From Lutimonas zeaxanthinifaciens (GTDB lineage: Bacteria > Bacteroidota > Bacteroidia > Flavobacteriales > Flavobacteriaceae): a stretch of 64,000 nucleotides of DNA. Every line of letters starts with the position of its first letter. Position 1 is the first letter of the stretch. The stretch spans positions 2,666,001-2,730,000 of the forward strand of contig NZ_CP129964.1 in the NCBI RefSeq assembly GCF_030503675.1, written 5' to 3'. The notes beneath the pieces are model-generated. The model made no database searches. It worked only from the letters and a program-made list of their open reading frames with translations, and was not told where the DNA came from. A program made the position numbers and the translations under genes. Below, piece by piece: positions 26,916 to 35,234 of the stretch.

Positions 26916-28295
26916 CTATTGAAGCCTTTCAGGAACAACGTGCCTGCTGAATACCTCATCCTGGGTCTCGGGTGTCTTGACCCATTCACAGGTGTCTCCA
27001 TTGACCAATACCATTCCAGGCCTTGGAAGGGCATTGAAATTACAGGTGTAAGGCTCAATATAAGAACCTGTATTCAAGAAGGCGAGAATATCTCCTTTTT
27101 CCAGTTGAGGCATCTCAGTTTGTTCGGCCAGACAATCATAATTACAGGTTATTCCTACCACATCGACCTTGGTATCATATGGCTGATCAGCCTTATTACA
27201 TGCAACCAGATCAAAAGGAGGAACCACATTTAAGCCACCAATGCTTAGAAAGGTTTCTGAGGTATCGGTTTCTGCCCATTGATAATCCATTCCATGAGCC
27301 GTTTCATGTTTCATGTTGTGCACCTTGAACAAATGAATACCACTTTCATTATACATCGCTCTGCCTGGCTCTATTTCCAAAATGATACCTTTAGTTGAAA
27401 ACCCGTGCCTGTTCATTTCATCTCTAAAAGTTCCGGTTACCACTTTGGCAAAATCTTCAATATGAGGGGTTTCATAATCGGTTACGGCAACTCGGGTTTC
27501 CTTGTCCATGTCAGCAGGAAAACCTCCCCCGACACTGACAATTTCAGGCCTCCAGTCACCTTCAACACCATCATGTATCACCTTGATCATGTCTACAATT
27601 GAAGTGACCAAAGATTTCCAGAATACAGGCTTTTTACTGTGCCGTCCTGCATGTGTATGAACACCTTCAAGATGAACATTAGGCATGTTCGCAAATTTTG
27701 GCAACATTTCAATAACCTCAGATGTCGGAATACCGTATTTTACCGTTTGGGTCATGTCTCGAATCAATCGCGCAGGGAAAAAATCAGATGGTTCATCTAA
27801 ATCCTTCATATAGGGTTTAATTCTTAACAAGACCTTGGCAATTTTCCCTTGCCTCGCTCCTTCTTCCTGGCACATGTCCAGCTCATCCTTGTTATCCAAA
27901 ATAATGGGTATACCCAATTCTACCGCCTTTTTAATGATCTCGGGGCCTTTGATAGAACCGTTTACGGCAATGTCTTCATAAGGTACGTTGCCCCGTAAGG
28001 CTGTTTCCAATTCGCCCATTCCAAAAGTATCACAACCGCAACCCTCTCTGGATAATACTCTTCTTATGGCAACAGTGGGGTTGGCCTTAACTGCCGCCAT
28101 TACCCTGATTCTACCTTCCGGATAATATTTTTGAAAACTGTCTTGAAAAGCCCTGTAATTTTCAACGAGTATTTTTTCGGAGACCACAAATAAAGGTGTA
28201 CCAAACTTTTCAGCTATTTCCACTGTATCCATTTCCTCAATAAACAATCTGCCATTACGGATACTCAAATTTGGGTTTAATTTTAAATCTTTCAT
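26916..28295 (-). CDS. Fold-III PLP-dependent decarboxylase (diaminopimelate/ornithine decarboxylase-like)
   Basis: The 459-residue protein has an alanine-racemase-like barrel with PLP Lys70 (AAVKANP), HTHAGRH (213-219), the phosphate loop GGGFP (256-260) and EPGR (309-312), then a C-terminal sheet domain with C384 and Y412. In DapDC the substrate-site motif is CESGD; here it reads CNYDC, so the usual acidic residue is gone. It may therefore act on a substrate other than meso-diaminopimelate, such as a basic or D-amino acid. It is the last plausible member of the operon that includes the ureohydrolase (35235-36398), which suggests amine metabolism and not lysine synthesis. Confidence 0.82.
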   Translation of the reverse strand: MKDLKLNPNLSIRNGRLFIEEMDTVEIAEKFGTPLFVVSEKILVENYRAFQDSFQKYYPEGRIRVMAAVKANPTVAIRRVLSREGCGCDTFGMGELETALRGNVPYEDIAVNGSIKGPEIIKKAVELGIPIILDNKDELDMCQEEGARQGKIAKVLLRIKPYMKDLDEPSDFFPARLIRDMTQTVKYGIPTSEVIEMLPKFANMPNVHLEGVHTHAGRHSKKPVFWKSLVTSIVDMIKVIHDGVEGDWRPEIVSVGGGFPADMDKETRVAVTDYETPHIEDFAKVVTGTFRDEMNRHGFSTKGIILEIEPGRAMYNESGIHLFKVHNMKHETAHGMDYQWAETDTSETFLSIGGLNVVPPFDLVACNKADQPYDTKVDVVGITCNYDCLAEQTEMPQLEKGDILAFLNTGSYIEPYTCNFNALPRPGMVLVNGDTCEWVKTPETQDEVFSRHVVPERLQ

Positions 28296-28325
28296 TTTTT
28301 CTGATTTTAAGTGTTTGTATATTTT

Positions 28326-28985
28326 TTAAATATGTCGTCGTGTTTTACTGATTCTAAACATAATGATATTTACAGTTGGTATAAGTAGTACCATGGCTAT
28401 GATCCAAACTTCCAAACTCACAAAAGCAAGCGGAACACAAATCAATGCCACAAGAGGATCTGCCAAAATTTCACGTTTTAAAGCCTTGATTCTGTTAATG
28501 TTAAATTTTTTTCTAATTAAATTATTTTGATAAGCGTAGTGTAAATTCCAGTAGGCAAAAACTCCCATAAGGCCCCAAACAGCCGTAAATAAAGCCCTGG
28601 ACTCGGCATCTCTTGAAGTAAACTCTATATTCATTTCAAAGTACGGATAGAGACAAAGCAAAAAGAAATAGATAAACGTGATCAACAAATGATTACTGTC
28701 CGTATTTTTCAAGCTATGATTGATCTCTGTAAATTTTAACCAATGAATCATGAGAATAAAAAACGCTGCCAGGTAGGGAAGAATGGGTTTATCCCAAAAA
28801 CTTTGACTTACCAGTGAGTTTTTTCCATCAATAAATGCCACATCCATATCGTACATGATCAAAGCCATAACGGGTGTAGTCATACTTATTCCAAAAAGAA
28901 TCATTGAAAAAAATTTCAAATAATCCAGGAAGAAGTGATAATCAACTATTTTATGTTCTTCTGACCTTTTCAACTTGATATCCAT
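28326..28985 (-). CDS. Integral membrane protein, distant TMEM175/DUF1211-like
   Basis: The 219-residue protein has about six transmembrane segments. The middle region ILMIHWLKFTEINHSLKNTD followed by LLITFIYFFLLCLYPYFEM resembles the helix pair of TMEM175-type potassium channels (short polar loop with Asp, then a hydrophobic helix ending in a proline region). The FSDGVxAI signature is not present as such, so the assignment is tentative. Its ATG directly abuts the stop codon of the upstream SDR gene (TAAATG), so the two are coupled. Confidence 0.6.
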   Translation of the reverse strand: MDIKLKRSEEHKIVDYHFFLDYLKFFSMILFGISMTTPVMALIMYDMDVAFIDGKNSLVSQSFWDKPILPYLAAFFILMIHWLKFTEINHSLKNTDSNHLLITFIYFFLLCLYPYFEMNIEFTSRDAESRALFTAVWGLMGVFAYWNLHYAYQNNLIRKKFNINRIKALKREILADPLVALICVPLAFVSLEVWIIAMVLLIPTVNIIMFRISKTRRHI

Positions 28986-29726
28986 TTACCAGTTAATTCT
29001 TTGTCTGTCCGTAAAAAATCCCGCGGTTGGTCCGTCTTGATCCAAGGTCGCCAGCCATACCGAAGTATCGGCACCTTCTGCTACGGTTTTCGGCCTTGCC
29101 TCATCTCCGTAATCAGGTAACTCATCCGTATTCATTGCGCTGTCAACCCATCCCGGACAACAGGAATTGACCTTAATGCCAAATGGTTCCAGTTCCTTGG
29201 CGAACAGTACCGTCATGGCCTGAACACCTATTTTTGAACTTTGATATCCGGCACAGATATCTTCCTTTAAAGGTGAATTCATATCCGAAAGCTGCTCCAG
29301 TTGCGCCACCTGAGTGGAGAGGTTTACGATTCTTCCTGCTTCTGATTTCTTTAGAAGGGGAATCAATTGACGTGTCAGGAGCATAGGACCCATATAATTG
29401 ACCTCCATGATTTTTCGGAATTCTTCTTCCGACAGATCTGATAAATGTTTCCCCATATCGATCAGAATGGCAGCGTTATTCACCAAAACATCGAGCTTTC
29501 TAAAATTCGAATCTATAAAAGAGACCAAGGCATCGAAAGTTGTTCCCTGAGCCAAATCAAGGTAATGCGAAAAGGCCTCTATCCCTTCATTTTTTAATTG
29601 CCCCGCTTTTGATTGACAATCCTGAATGTCAGCCAAAATTACTTTAAAGCCCTTATGGCCCAACTGCCTTGCCGTTTCCAATCCTATACCTTGATAGGCC
29701 CCTGTTATTAAAGCTATTCTATCCAT
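28986..29726 (-). CDS. Short-chain dehydrogenase/reductase (SDR)
   Basis: The 246-residue protein has the classical SDR motifs: TGAYQGIG (8-15), NNAA (83-86), S137, and Y161-x-x-x-K165. It is expected to oxidise an alcohol or reduce a carbonyl with NAD(P); the alcohol or ketone is unknown. The long segment between S137 and Y161 (QLSDMNSPLKEDICAG) resembles carbonyl-reductase-type SDRs. It abuts the TMEM175-like gene and follows the outer-membrane protein gene by 8 bases. Confidence 0.9.
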   Translation of the reverse strand: MDRIALITGAYQGIGLETARQLGHKGFKVILADIQDCQSKAGQLKNEGIEAFSHYLDLAQGTTFDALVSFIDSNFRKLDVLVNNAAILIDMGKHLSDLSEEEFRKIMEVNYMGPMLLTRQLIPLLKKSEAGRIVNLSTQVAQLEQLSDMNSPLKEDICAGYQSSKIGVQAMTVLFAKELEPFGIKVNSCCPGWVDSAMNTDELPDYGDEARPKTVAEGADTSVWLATLDQDGPTAGFFTDRQRINW

Positions 29727-29734
29727 GACTTATG

Positions 29735-30502
29735 CTATAAAAAAACAACCAAACCAAGTCTCATCGTATGATCTTCATCTTCAAAAACCCCACGATAAAA
29801 AAAGCTTGCCTGCAGTTTTGAACTTATCTTGTACTGGCCAAATAATTCCTGTATATACCTGTCTTGCCTCTCATCCCCAAAATTACTGGCTGTATAAACC
29901 GGTGTGACCTGCATAAAGAATTTTTCACTAAAAATAATCGGGGTGATAATTTGAAAAGACAATCCATTCTGATCTTTTTTTAGTTCCTCAGGGATCAGAT
30001 CTGATGACGGTTTGGAGGTATACTGATACGATAATATTGGAAACATTTGAATCCAGTCTGCGATCATTAATCCCACTGTAACTCCAGGTTGAATTAACCA
30101 GCTGCTGCTGCCCAAACCATGCTCATAATTACCGGTGGGCATAAAAATATCGATTGAAGGACCGAAGGCTCCAATAAACTTGTCATAATTCTTATAAGGC
30201 AAATAAAAATATCGGAGCCGGGCATCACCTAATCCAAACTTTCCTGACTTGTCATTGTACAAAAGTGGAAGTTCAGCTAGAAATAAATGGGATTCGCTGG
30301 GCGCAAACTGAATTTCACCCCTGTAGCCCATAATATCTCCCCCTGACTTTCGACTATTGTACTCCAATTGATTGATCAATTGGGTATAAAAATTAGTCGG
30401 TTTTGAAGGATCAATTTCTTCCTGCTCTTTTTCCTGAGCAATTAAATTTATTCCTGAAAAGACGAACAAGGCCGCAAATAATAAATGCTTCAAAAGTTTC
30501 AC
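29735..30502 (-). CDS. Outer-membrane beta-barrel protein (phenol/meta-pathway transporter-like)
   Basis: The 255-residue protein has a signal peptide (about 1-22, ending LIAQ), then alternating hydrophobic and polar residues with many aromatic girdle residues and a terminal LGLVVFL, ending in a hydrophobic residue as in outer-membrane barrels. The layout resembles the MetA-pathway/phenol-degradation outer-membrane proteins. Start codon is GTG. Its presence in a catabolic operon suggests entry or export of a small molecule. Confidence 0.65.
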   Translation of the reverse strand: MKLLKHLLFAALFVFSGINLIAQEKEQEEIDPSKPTNFYTQLINQLEYNSRKSGGDIMGYRGEIQFAPSESHLFLAELPLLYNDKSGKFGLGDARLRYFYLPYKNYDKFIGAFGPSIDIFMPTGNYEHGLGSSSWLIQPGVTVGLMIADWIQMFPILSYQYTSKPSSDLIPEELKKDQNGLSFQIITPIIFSEKFFMQVTPVYTASNFGDERQDRYIQELFGQYKISSKLQASFFYRGVFEDEDHTMRLGLVVFL

Positions 30503-30533
30503 GTGTATTATGTTTAATTCTAGTTTTAACTTT

Positions 30534-31130
30534 TTAATATCTCTCTAACCATTCGTCTACGGCATGGTCTATTGAATTTAACCAAACCTGACGCGCAATT
30601 TCCTTTAATACAGGGGAACAGTCTGCTTCCTCTACAACCAGTCTGGATCCAAGTATTTTAAAACCTTCCGGCATTCTTTCGTAATTTGTAAGTTCACCCG
30701 CTTCAGGACTGTGTGCATCTCTATACACATAATAGGTTTTTCCAACCTGGCTAAAGCAGATCCGGGCCAGACACATGGGACAAGGCTCCTGAGAAGTAAA
30801 CAAGGTGTAATTTCTCATTCCGGGTTTCTTGTCATCACACAGTCTGTCCTCCAGCTCATTAAGTAATACCATTTCGGCATGAAGGTCCAGTCGATGATAA
30901 GGAGAATTTGCCTTGCTCATGTTCTCAGAGATCAGCTTATCGTGATGCAATAAACATCCTCCAACAGCCACACTTCCTGCTCTTCCAGCCCTGATCCCCT
31001 GTCTAATAGAAATGATCGAAGGTTCGTCATGTTTGTACCCTTCCGGGTTCTTTTCATAAGCATCCAGTTGTGATTCCAGTTCATCATAGGTGAATGCAGG
31101 TGTATCAAATGTTATTTTTGGTTTTTCCAT
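30534..31130 (-). CDS. Zinc-dependent nucleoside/CMP deaminase family protein
   Basis: The 198-residue protein has the deaminase signature H84-A-E86 and P116-C117-x-x-C120 (LHAEMVLLNE, EPCPMCLARIC), binding zinc and the catalytic water. Family members deaminate cytosine, guanine or tRNA adenosine. It is longer than TadA (about 150) with an N-terminal extension of about 40 residues and a C-terminal helix, so a free base or nucleotide substrate is more likely than tRNA. It lies in the ureohydrolase operon. Confidence 0.85.
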   Translation of the reverse strand: MEKPKITFDTPAFTYDELESQLDAYEKNPEGYKHDEPSIISIRQGIRAGRAGSVAVGGCLLHHDKLISENMSKANSPYHRLDLHAEMVLLNELEDRLCDDKKPGMRNYTLFTSQEPCPMCLARICFSQVGKTYYVYRDAHSPEAGELTNYERMPEGFKILGSRLVVEEADCSPVLKEIARQVWLNSIDHAVDEWLERY

Positions 31131-31184
31131 AGTAGTCTTCTGAAATGAAATAAATTCAATTGCCGTGATTCTTCCTATTTGATC

Positions 31185-31418
31185 TTACCAGTCATCTGCA
31201 GGTAATACCACTGCATCAGGCATTCCAATATCATATCCGTCGTCTATGATGATCACTTCATCACCGTAGTAAGCTCCTCCCCAGACTCCGGGTCCGTGGT
31301 GATAATGATTGACACTTCGATAACTACTTCCGCTTGAAGACCCCGTACTTCCACAACTTCCAAGGAATAGTGTTCCTATCATCAACAGGCCTGCGATATA
31401 TTTATTTAGATTTTTCAT
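31185..31418 (-). CDS. Small lipoprotein
   Basis: From ATG 31418 this is 77 residues with a lipoprotein signal (lipobox LGSC, Cys22), a Ser/Gly-rich linker (GSTGSSSGSSYRS), then HYHHGPGVWGGAYYGDEVII and an acidic tail. The His/Tyr/Gly-rich segment is common in small flavobacterial lipoproteins of unknown function. A TTG at 31442 would add eight codons, but the ATG gives a standard signal peptide. Confidence 0.65.
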   Translation of the reverse strand: MKNLNKYIAGLLMIGTLFLGSCGSTGSSSGSSYRSVNHYHHGPGVWGGAYYGDEVIIIDDGYDIGMPDAVVLPADDW

Positions 31419-31447
31419 TTTTTTAATTTTAAAGTTTCCCAATCAAT

Positions 31448-32305
31448 TTAAAGATCCCATTCCTGAACCAGGAACGGAGCTCCTGAAGGTGTGGTGATCA
31501 ATGCCACTTTATTCCCGGCAACGGATGCCGGACCGATCAAAATAGACCCTCCCAGCTTTACTGCTTTGTCGGCAATTCCAGCCGCATCTTCTACTCTTAA
31601 CACCGGAATCCAGATGGGTGCTTCGTCTTTTACCGGAATCTTGGTTATCCCTCCAAACTCATAAGTATCTCCTTTCAGAATAAAATATTCACCACCTCCA
31701 TCATTCCCTAATGGTTTTGCTGTGATACTCAGAACATCAGCATAAAAGGACACTGCTGCCTTAGGGTCTGAGGTCCATAATTCAGCCCACATCCACTCCC
31801 CATTTCTGGGAGCACTTGCTTTTGGGTCACCAGAACTGTTTTCGAGCACTGAGAAAAATGCTCCCTGAGGATCCTCAACCAGTGCCACCGTGCCCCTGCC
31901 TGAAATTTCCATAGGTTCCGACAATACCTTACCTCCTTTACTTTTGATCTTTTTCGCTGTAGCAACTGCATCTTTAACGGATGCAGAGACCACCCAGTAG
32001 CTGGTTTTTGATCCTTTTAATAATTCCTGGTCCTCGATGATTCCCGATACGGGTTTGGTTCCTGATAAAGCCACATCATATGCTTCATGATTCTTAAAAC
32101 TCCAACCCAATAGATTTGAAAAGAATTTTTTGCTGGCCCTGGCGTCATTGGTAATCAAATCTATCCAAACGATTTCGCCTTTCCTCGAGGTTTCATTATC
32201 CAGCTTAGCTATCGGCATTGTCTGGCCAAAGGCACTTGAAAAAAATAATACCATTAATCCAAGCAAGAAACCTCTCTTCACTATATTTATACTATTTGCA
32301 TTCAT
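31448..32305 (-). CDS. Exported protein with two VOC (glyoxalase-like) domains
   Basis: From ATG 32305 the protein has 285 residues with a signal peptide (FLLGLMVLFFSSAFGQ) and two VOC domains: first at about 40-150 (EIVWIDLITNDARASKKFFS), second at about 165-285 (EWMWAELWTSDPKAAVSFYA). The paired beta-alpha-beta modules form a metal-binding cup in glyoxalases and extradiol dioxygenases. It resembles the CFP-30B/hydroxylase-type tandem VOC proteins; the reaction is unknown. Export is unusual for this family. A TTG at 32359 is rejected because the ATG leaves a proper signal peptide. Confidence 0.82.
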   Translation of the reverse strand: MNANSINIVKRGFLLGLMVLFFSSAFGQTMPIAKLDNETSRKGEIVWIDLITNDARASKKFFSNLLGWSFKNHEAYDVALSGTKPVSGIIEDQELLKGSKTSYWVVSASVKDAVATAKKIKSKGGKVLSEPMEISGRGTVALVEDPQGAFFSVLENSSGDPKASAPRNGEWMWAELWTSDPKAAVSFYADVLSITAKPLGNDGGGEYFILKGDTYEFGGITKIPVKDEAPIWIPVLRVEDAAGIADKAVKLGGSILIGPASVAGNKVALITTPSGAPFLVQEWDL

Positions 32306-32369
32306 GATTTTTGATTTTAAAATTATTCCTGAGCATTCCACCCAAGGAGAACATTTCATTCTTAATCAC

Positions 32370-33170
32370 CTAAATTCCCGGTGCCATTCCTCCATGCACA
32401 GGTAAAACAATTCCAGTGACATAACTCGCAGCCGGGCTTGCCAGATACACAATGGCATCTGCAATCTCGCCGGGTTCTGCAGGCCTTCCCATTGGAATAC
32501 TCGCATTTTCTTCTTTGGCAGCCTGCTCGATGGATATTCCGGCTCCTTCTGCTATGGCGGCATAGGCCTGCTGTAGCATATCTGTGTTAATCGCTCCAGG
32601 TGCTACCACATTGGCTCGAATTCCTTTTGGTGCGTTTTCAATGGCCAATACTTTTGTGGCACCAACCAAAGCATGTTTGGTGGCTACATACGGATAAGGC
32701 ATACCCGCACTTGCCGCAATTCCTGCAGTAGAAGCCACATTGACAATGGCACCTCCACCAGATTTTTCCATAGCTGCTACAGCTCCTTTGCACATGGCCA
32801 TGGCTCCTTTGACATTTACTGCATAATTGGCATCCCAGGCCTTCTCATCGTTTTCATTTAAAATTGAAGATCCGAATCCCACTCCGGCATTATTCACTAA
32901 TATATCCAGGGACCCATAAGTTTTGACCACATCGGCTATGGCCGCGTCAACCTCAGCCTGATTGGAAACATCAACCAATACCCCCATGGCATCCCCTCCG
33001 GCAGCTTTGATATCGGCCACATTTTGTTCCATACCTTCCTTGGAACTGGCGCGGCCTGTCAATACCACCTTTGCGCCCATTGCGGCCAATTTTTCCGCAA
33101 TGGCTCTTCCCAGTCCTTTTGTTTTTGTGGCTCCTGTAACCAAGGCAACTTTATTTTCAAGTATTTTCAT
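32370..33170 (-). CDS. Short-chain dehydrogenase/reductase (SDR), FabG-like
   Basis: The 266-residue protein has TGATKTKGLGRA (12-23; two extra residues in the Gly loop), NNAG (93-96), S147, and Y161-x-x-x-K165. It ends AYVTGIVLPVHGGMAPG, as in FabG-type enzymes. The leader AGAAAAAAGAAAAAA before the ATG is very A-rich, a feature of efficient initiation in Bacteroidota, and a hairpin (33187-33208) sits just upstream. It is Ala-rich and may be highly expressed. Substrate unknown. Confidence 0.9.
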   Translation of the reverse strand: MKILENKVALVTGATKTKGLGRAIAEKLAAMGAKVVLTGRASSKEGMEQNVADIKAAGGDAMGVLVDVSNQAEVDAAIADVVKTYGSLDILVNNAGVGFGSSILNENDEKAWDANYAVNVKGAMAMCKGAVAAMEKSGGGAIVNVASTAGIAASAGMPYPYVATKHALVGATKVLAIENAPKGIRANVVAPGAINTDMLQQAYAAIAEGAGISIEQAAKEENASIPMGRPAEPGEIADAIVYLASPAASYVTGIVLPVHGGMAPGI

Positions 33171-33186
33171 TTTTTTCTTTTTTCTA

Positions 33187-33208
33187 GAGGCAGGAATAAA
33201 CCTGCCTC
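33187..33208 (-). other. Intra-operon hairpin upstream of an SDR gene
   Basis: GAGGCAGG-N6-CCTGCCTC is a perfect 8-bp stem with a 6-base loop, 16 bases before the SDR ATG at 33170 and 21 bases after the Ldh2-type stop. On the minus strand it is followed by A-rich, not T-rich, sequence, so an mRNA-stability or processing element is more likely than a terminator of this operon. Confidence 0.55.
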
Positions 33209-33229
33209 CTGTTTATTTTTTCAACTATT

Positions 33230-34369
33230 CTATTTTTGTGCTTCCCAATCTGCCCTCAGGCTTTCTTCTGTCATACCATGACGACCCGCCTGAGTTTTAA
33301 AAAACGGCTCCCAGTGGCTATCCAGCACTTCAACGATCTCCTCGTTCTTCATTATGGATTGATACCCTCTGGCTCCCGGCATTCCCGGAGGGCGTTGTCC
33401 AGGTCGTGCCTTAGAATCTTCTATGGCCTGGGCAAATCGGTCGGATTTTGCCAAGACGTCACCTAAGGGCCCAAAATGAGAAGGATCTATACAAAGGAAG
33501 TAACTTCCTCCTACCGAGGTCCCTTGTGCCTTGCCATCAACGATATCTCCCAACGATGGAACTTCAGGAGTTATGGTTCCCCCAGGATTGATGATCCCGG
33601 ATAATAATTCATTGAATAAATTCAGCATATATACCCTTGGCCCGGATAGTTGCTGAAAGGCGGATTGATTGTAAACACGACCATATCCTTCAATGGGCTC
33701 TGCATAAGGGGCAAGGTCATTTGACACCTCACCTGTTTCTGGGTCAATGACATAGTCTCCTTTTAGCTTGGTCCCCTGTAATACTGCCTGTGCCGTATCT
33801 GCATCGTACCATTCACATAATTTTGTGGACATCCAAACCGGAGGTTTTTCACCTGCCGGCCCTATGCCGTCAAAAGGAGGGACAGATATTGTGTTGGACA
33901 TTCCTCCAAGAGGTGAACACATTGGCACAGAATTATTTGAGGTCAATGCAACGCATCCGGCCTGTGATGCCAGCCAAGCGTAAGATCCGAATGATCCGGC
34001 GTCATTGTGATTGTGTCCAAAAACGATGGAAATACCATGTTTCTTCGCTTTTTCTATGGCGGTATTCGCCATTTTTGTCAGGGTCCAGTATCCGGATGAT
34101 TTTTTTCCATCGATAGAGGCCCAGGTATCTCCTTCGGCTACGATGGTTGGTTCAGCCTTGATATCTAAAAGTCCTTTTTGATGCATGATGTCAATGGCTT
34201 CATAAACACCCAATCCCTGATTTAATTTACCTTGTCGGATACCCAGCATCAAAGCATCTGCCACAGCATTACCATGTTCTTCTGACGCACCATTGGCCAT
34301 CCATACTTTTTTTAATGCAAATCTTAAAAAGTCTGCGTTTGTCGATTTTGTTTTTCCGGGAGCTCCCAT
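33230..34369 (-). CDS. Ldh2-type malate/L-lactate/ureidoglycolate dehydrogenase family oxidoreductase
   Basis: The 379-residue protein has the Ldh2 family pattern: GIRQGKLNQGLGVYEAI in the first domain, and the NAD-binding region GHNHNDAGSFGSYAWLASQAGCVALTS and LGGMSNTISV (about 125-165). The family oxidises 2-hydroxy acids (malate, lactate, ureidoglycolate and others) with NAD(P) through a fold unlike classical lactate dehydrogenases. A polyproline-type segment near 330 (SKARPGQRPPGMPGARG) is typical of one branch. It lies between two SDR genes in the operon. Confidence 0.85.
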   Translation of the reverse strand: MGAPGKTKSTNADFLRFALKKVWMANGASEEHGNAVADALMLGIRQGKLNQGLGVYEAIDIMHQKGLLDIKAEPTIVAEGDTWASIDGKKSSGYWTLTKMANTAIEKAKKHGISIVFGHNHNDAGSFGSYAWLASQAGCVALTSNNSVPMCSPLGGMSNTISVPPFDGIGPAGEKPPVWMSTKLCEWYDADTAQAVLQGTKLKGDYVIDPETGEVSNDLAPYAEPIEGYGRVYNQSAFQQLSGPRVYMLNLFNELLSGIINPGGTITPEVPSLGDIVDGKAQGTSVGGSYFLCIDPSHFGPLGDVLAKSDRFAQAIEDSKARPGQRPPGMPGARGYQSIMKNEEIVEVLDSHWEPFFKTQAGRHGMTEESLRADWEAQK

Positions 34370-34420
34370 ATCTTTATTTTTTTATGTTGTAATTTTACTT
34401 TTCTACTCTTTTATTCCTGT

Positions 34421-35191
34421 TTATTCGGCAGCTAAGGTGTTATAGGCATCAATACTCATCCCTGCCGTAAATCCGCCGTCAACTCCAATGACCTGACCGT
34501 TCACAAAGTCACAATCTTTTGAAGCTAAAAAGTGAATCAAAGCGGCCACTTCTTCAGGTTCAGCGATTCTGCCTAGAGGCACCGCTTTTTTCTCCATTCT
34601 CAACTGAGGCTGCCCATCTTCTGTGTTCGCCATGGGCGTATTTACTGAGGTTGGCGCGATCACATTGGCTCTGATTCCTCTTGAACCCAGTTCTACTGCA
34701 GCCGTTTTGGTGATGCCCACCACGGCCCATTTGCTGGCTACATAAGGTGCTAAATAGGCAACTCCCTGAACGGCAGCTGCTGAAGCCACATTGACGATAC
34801 GGCCACCGTCATTCATATGAGGTACGCCAAACTTGATCCCGTGAACCACTCCTTTGGTATTGATTCCAAAGTTCTTGTCAAAATTTTCAAGTTCCGTGTC
34901 CATCAAAGTGTCATATCCAAAATTGGCACCGGCATTATTGACTATTATATCAATCTTGCCATAGGTCTTAACTGTAAACTCCATCATATTTTGAACTGAC
35001 TCCGGATTACCCACATCGCATTGAACGAATTTCGCTCCGATTTTATCTGCTATTTCCGTTCCGTCTTTTCGACCTGAAATCACAACTTTGGCACCTGCCT
35101 CAATAAATCTTTCAGCTGTTTTGAGCCCGATCCCGGAAGTCCCTCCGGTTACTACGGCTACCTGATCTGTTAATGAAAAAAAACTATTCAT
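34421..35191 (-). CDS. Short-chain dehydrogenase/reductase (SDR)
   Basis: The 256-residue protein has TGGTSGIG (15-22), NNAG (85-88), S137 in NVASAAA and Y150-x-x-x-K154. It belongs to the classical SDR group that oxidises hydroxyl groups on acids, polyols or cyclic compounds. It follows the ureohydrolase gene by 43 bases on the same strand and is the first of three SDRs in this operon. Closely similar in motifs to the SDR at 42668-43435. Confidence 0.9.
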   Translation of the reverse strand: MNSFFSLTDQVAVVTGGTSGIGLKTAERFIEAGAKVVISGRKDGTEIADKIGAKFVQCDVGNPESVQNMMEFTVKTYGKIDIIVNNAGANFGYDTLMDTELENFDKNFGINTKGVVHGIKFGVPHMNDGGRIVNVASAAAVQGVAYLAPYVASKWAVVGITKTAAVELGSRGIRANVIAPTSVNTPMANTEDGQPQLRMEKKAVPLGRIAEPEEVAALIHFLASKDCDFVNGQVIGVDGGFTAGMSIDAYNTLAAE

Positions 35192-35234
35192 AATCTTTAT
35201 TTTTTAATTTTTATACTTTAAAGTTTTCGTATTC

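Noticed and set aside
33187-33208. Terminator after the Ldh2-type gene
   Set aside because: In the direction of transcription the stem is followed by an A-rich, not T-rich, sequence, and the next genes continue the operon.
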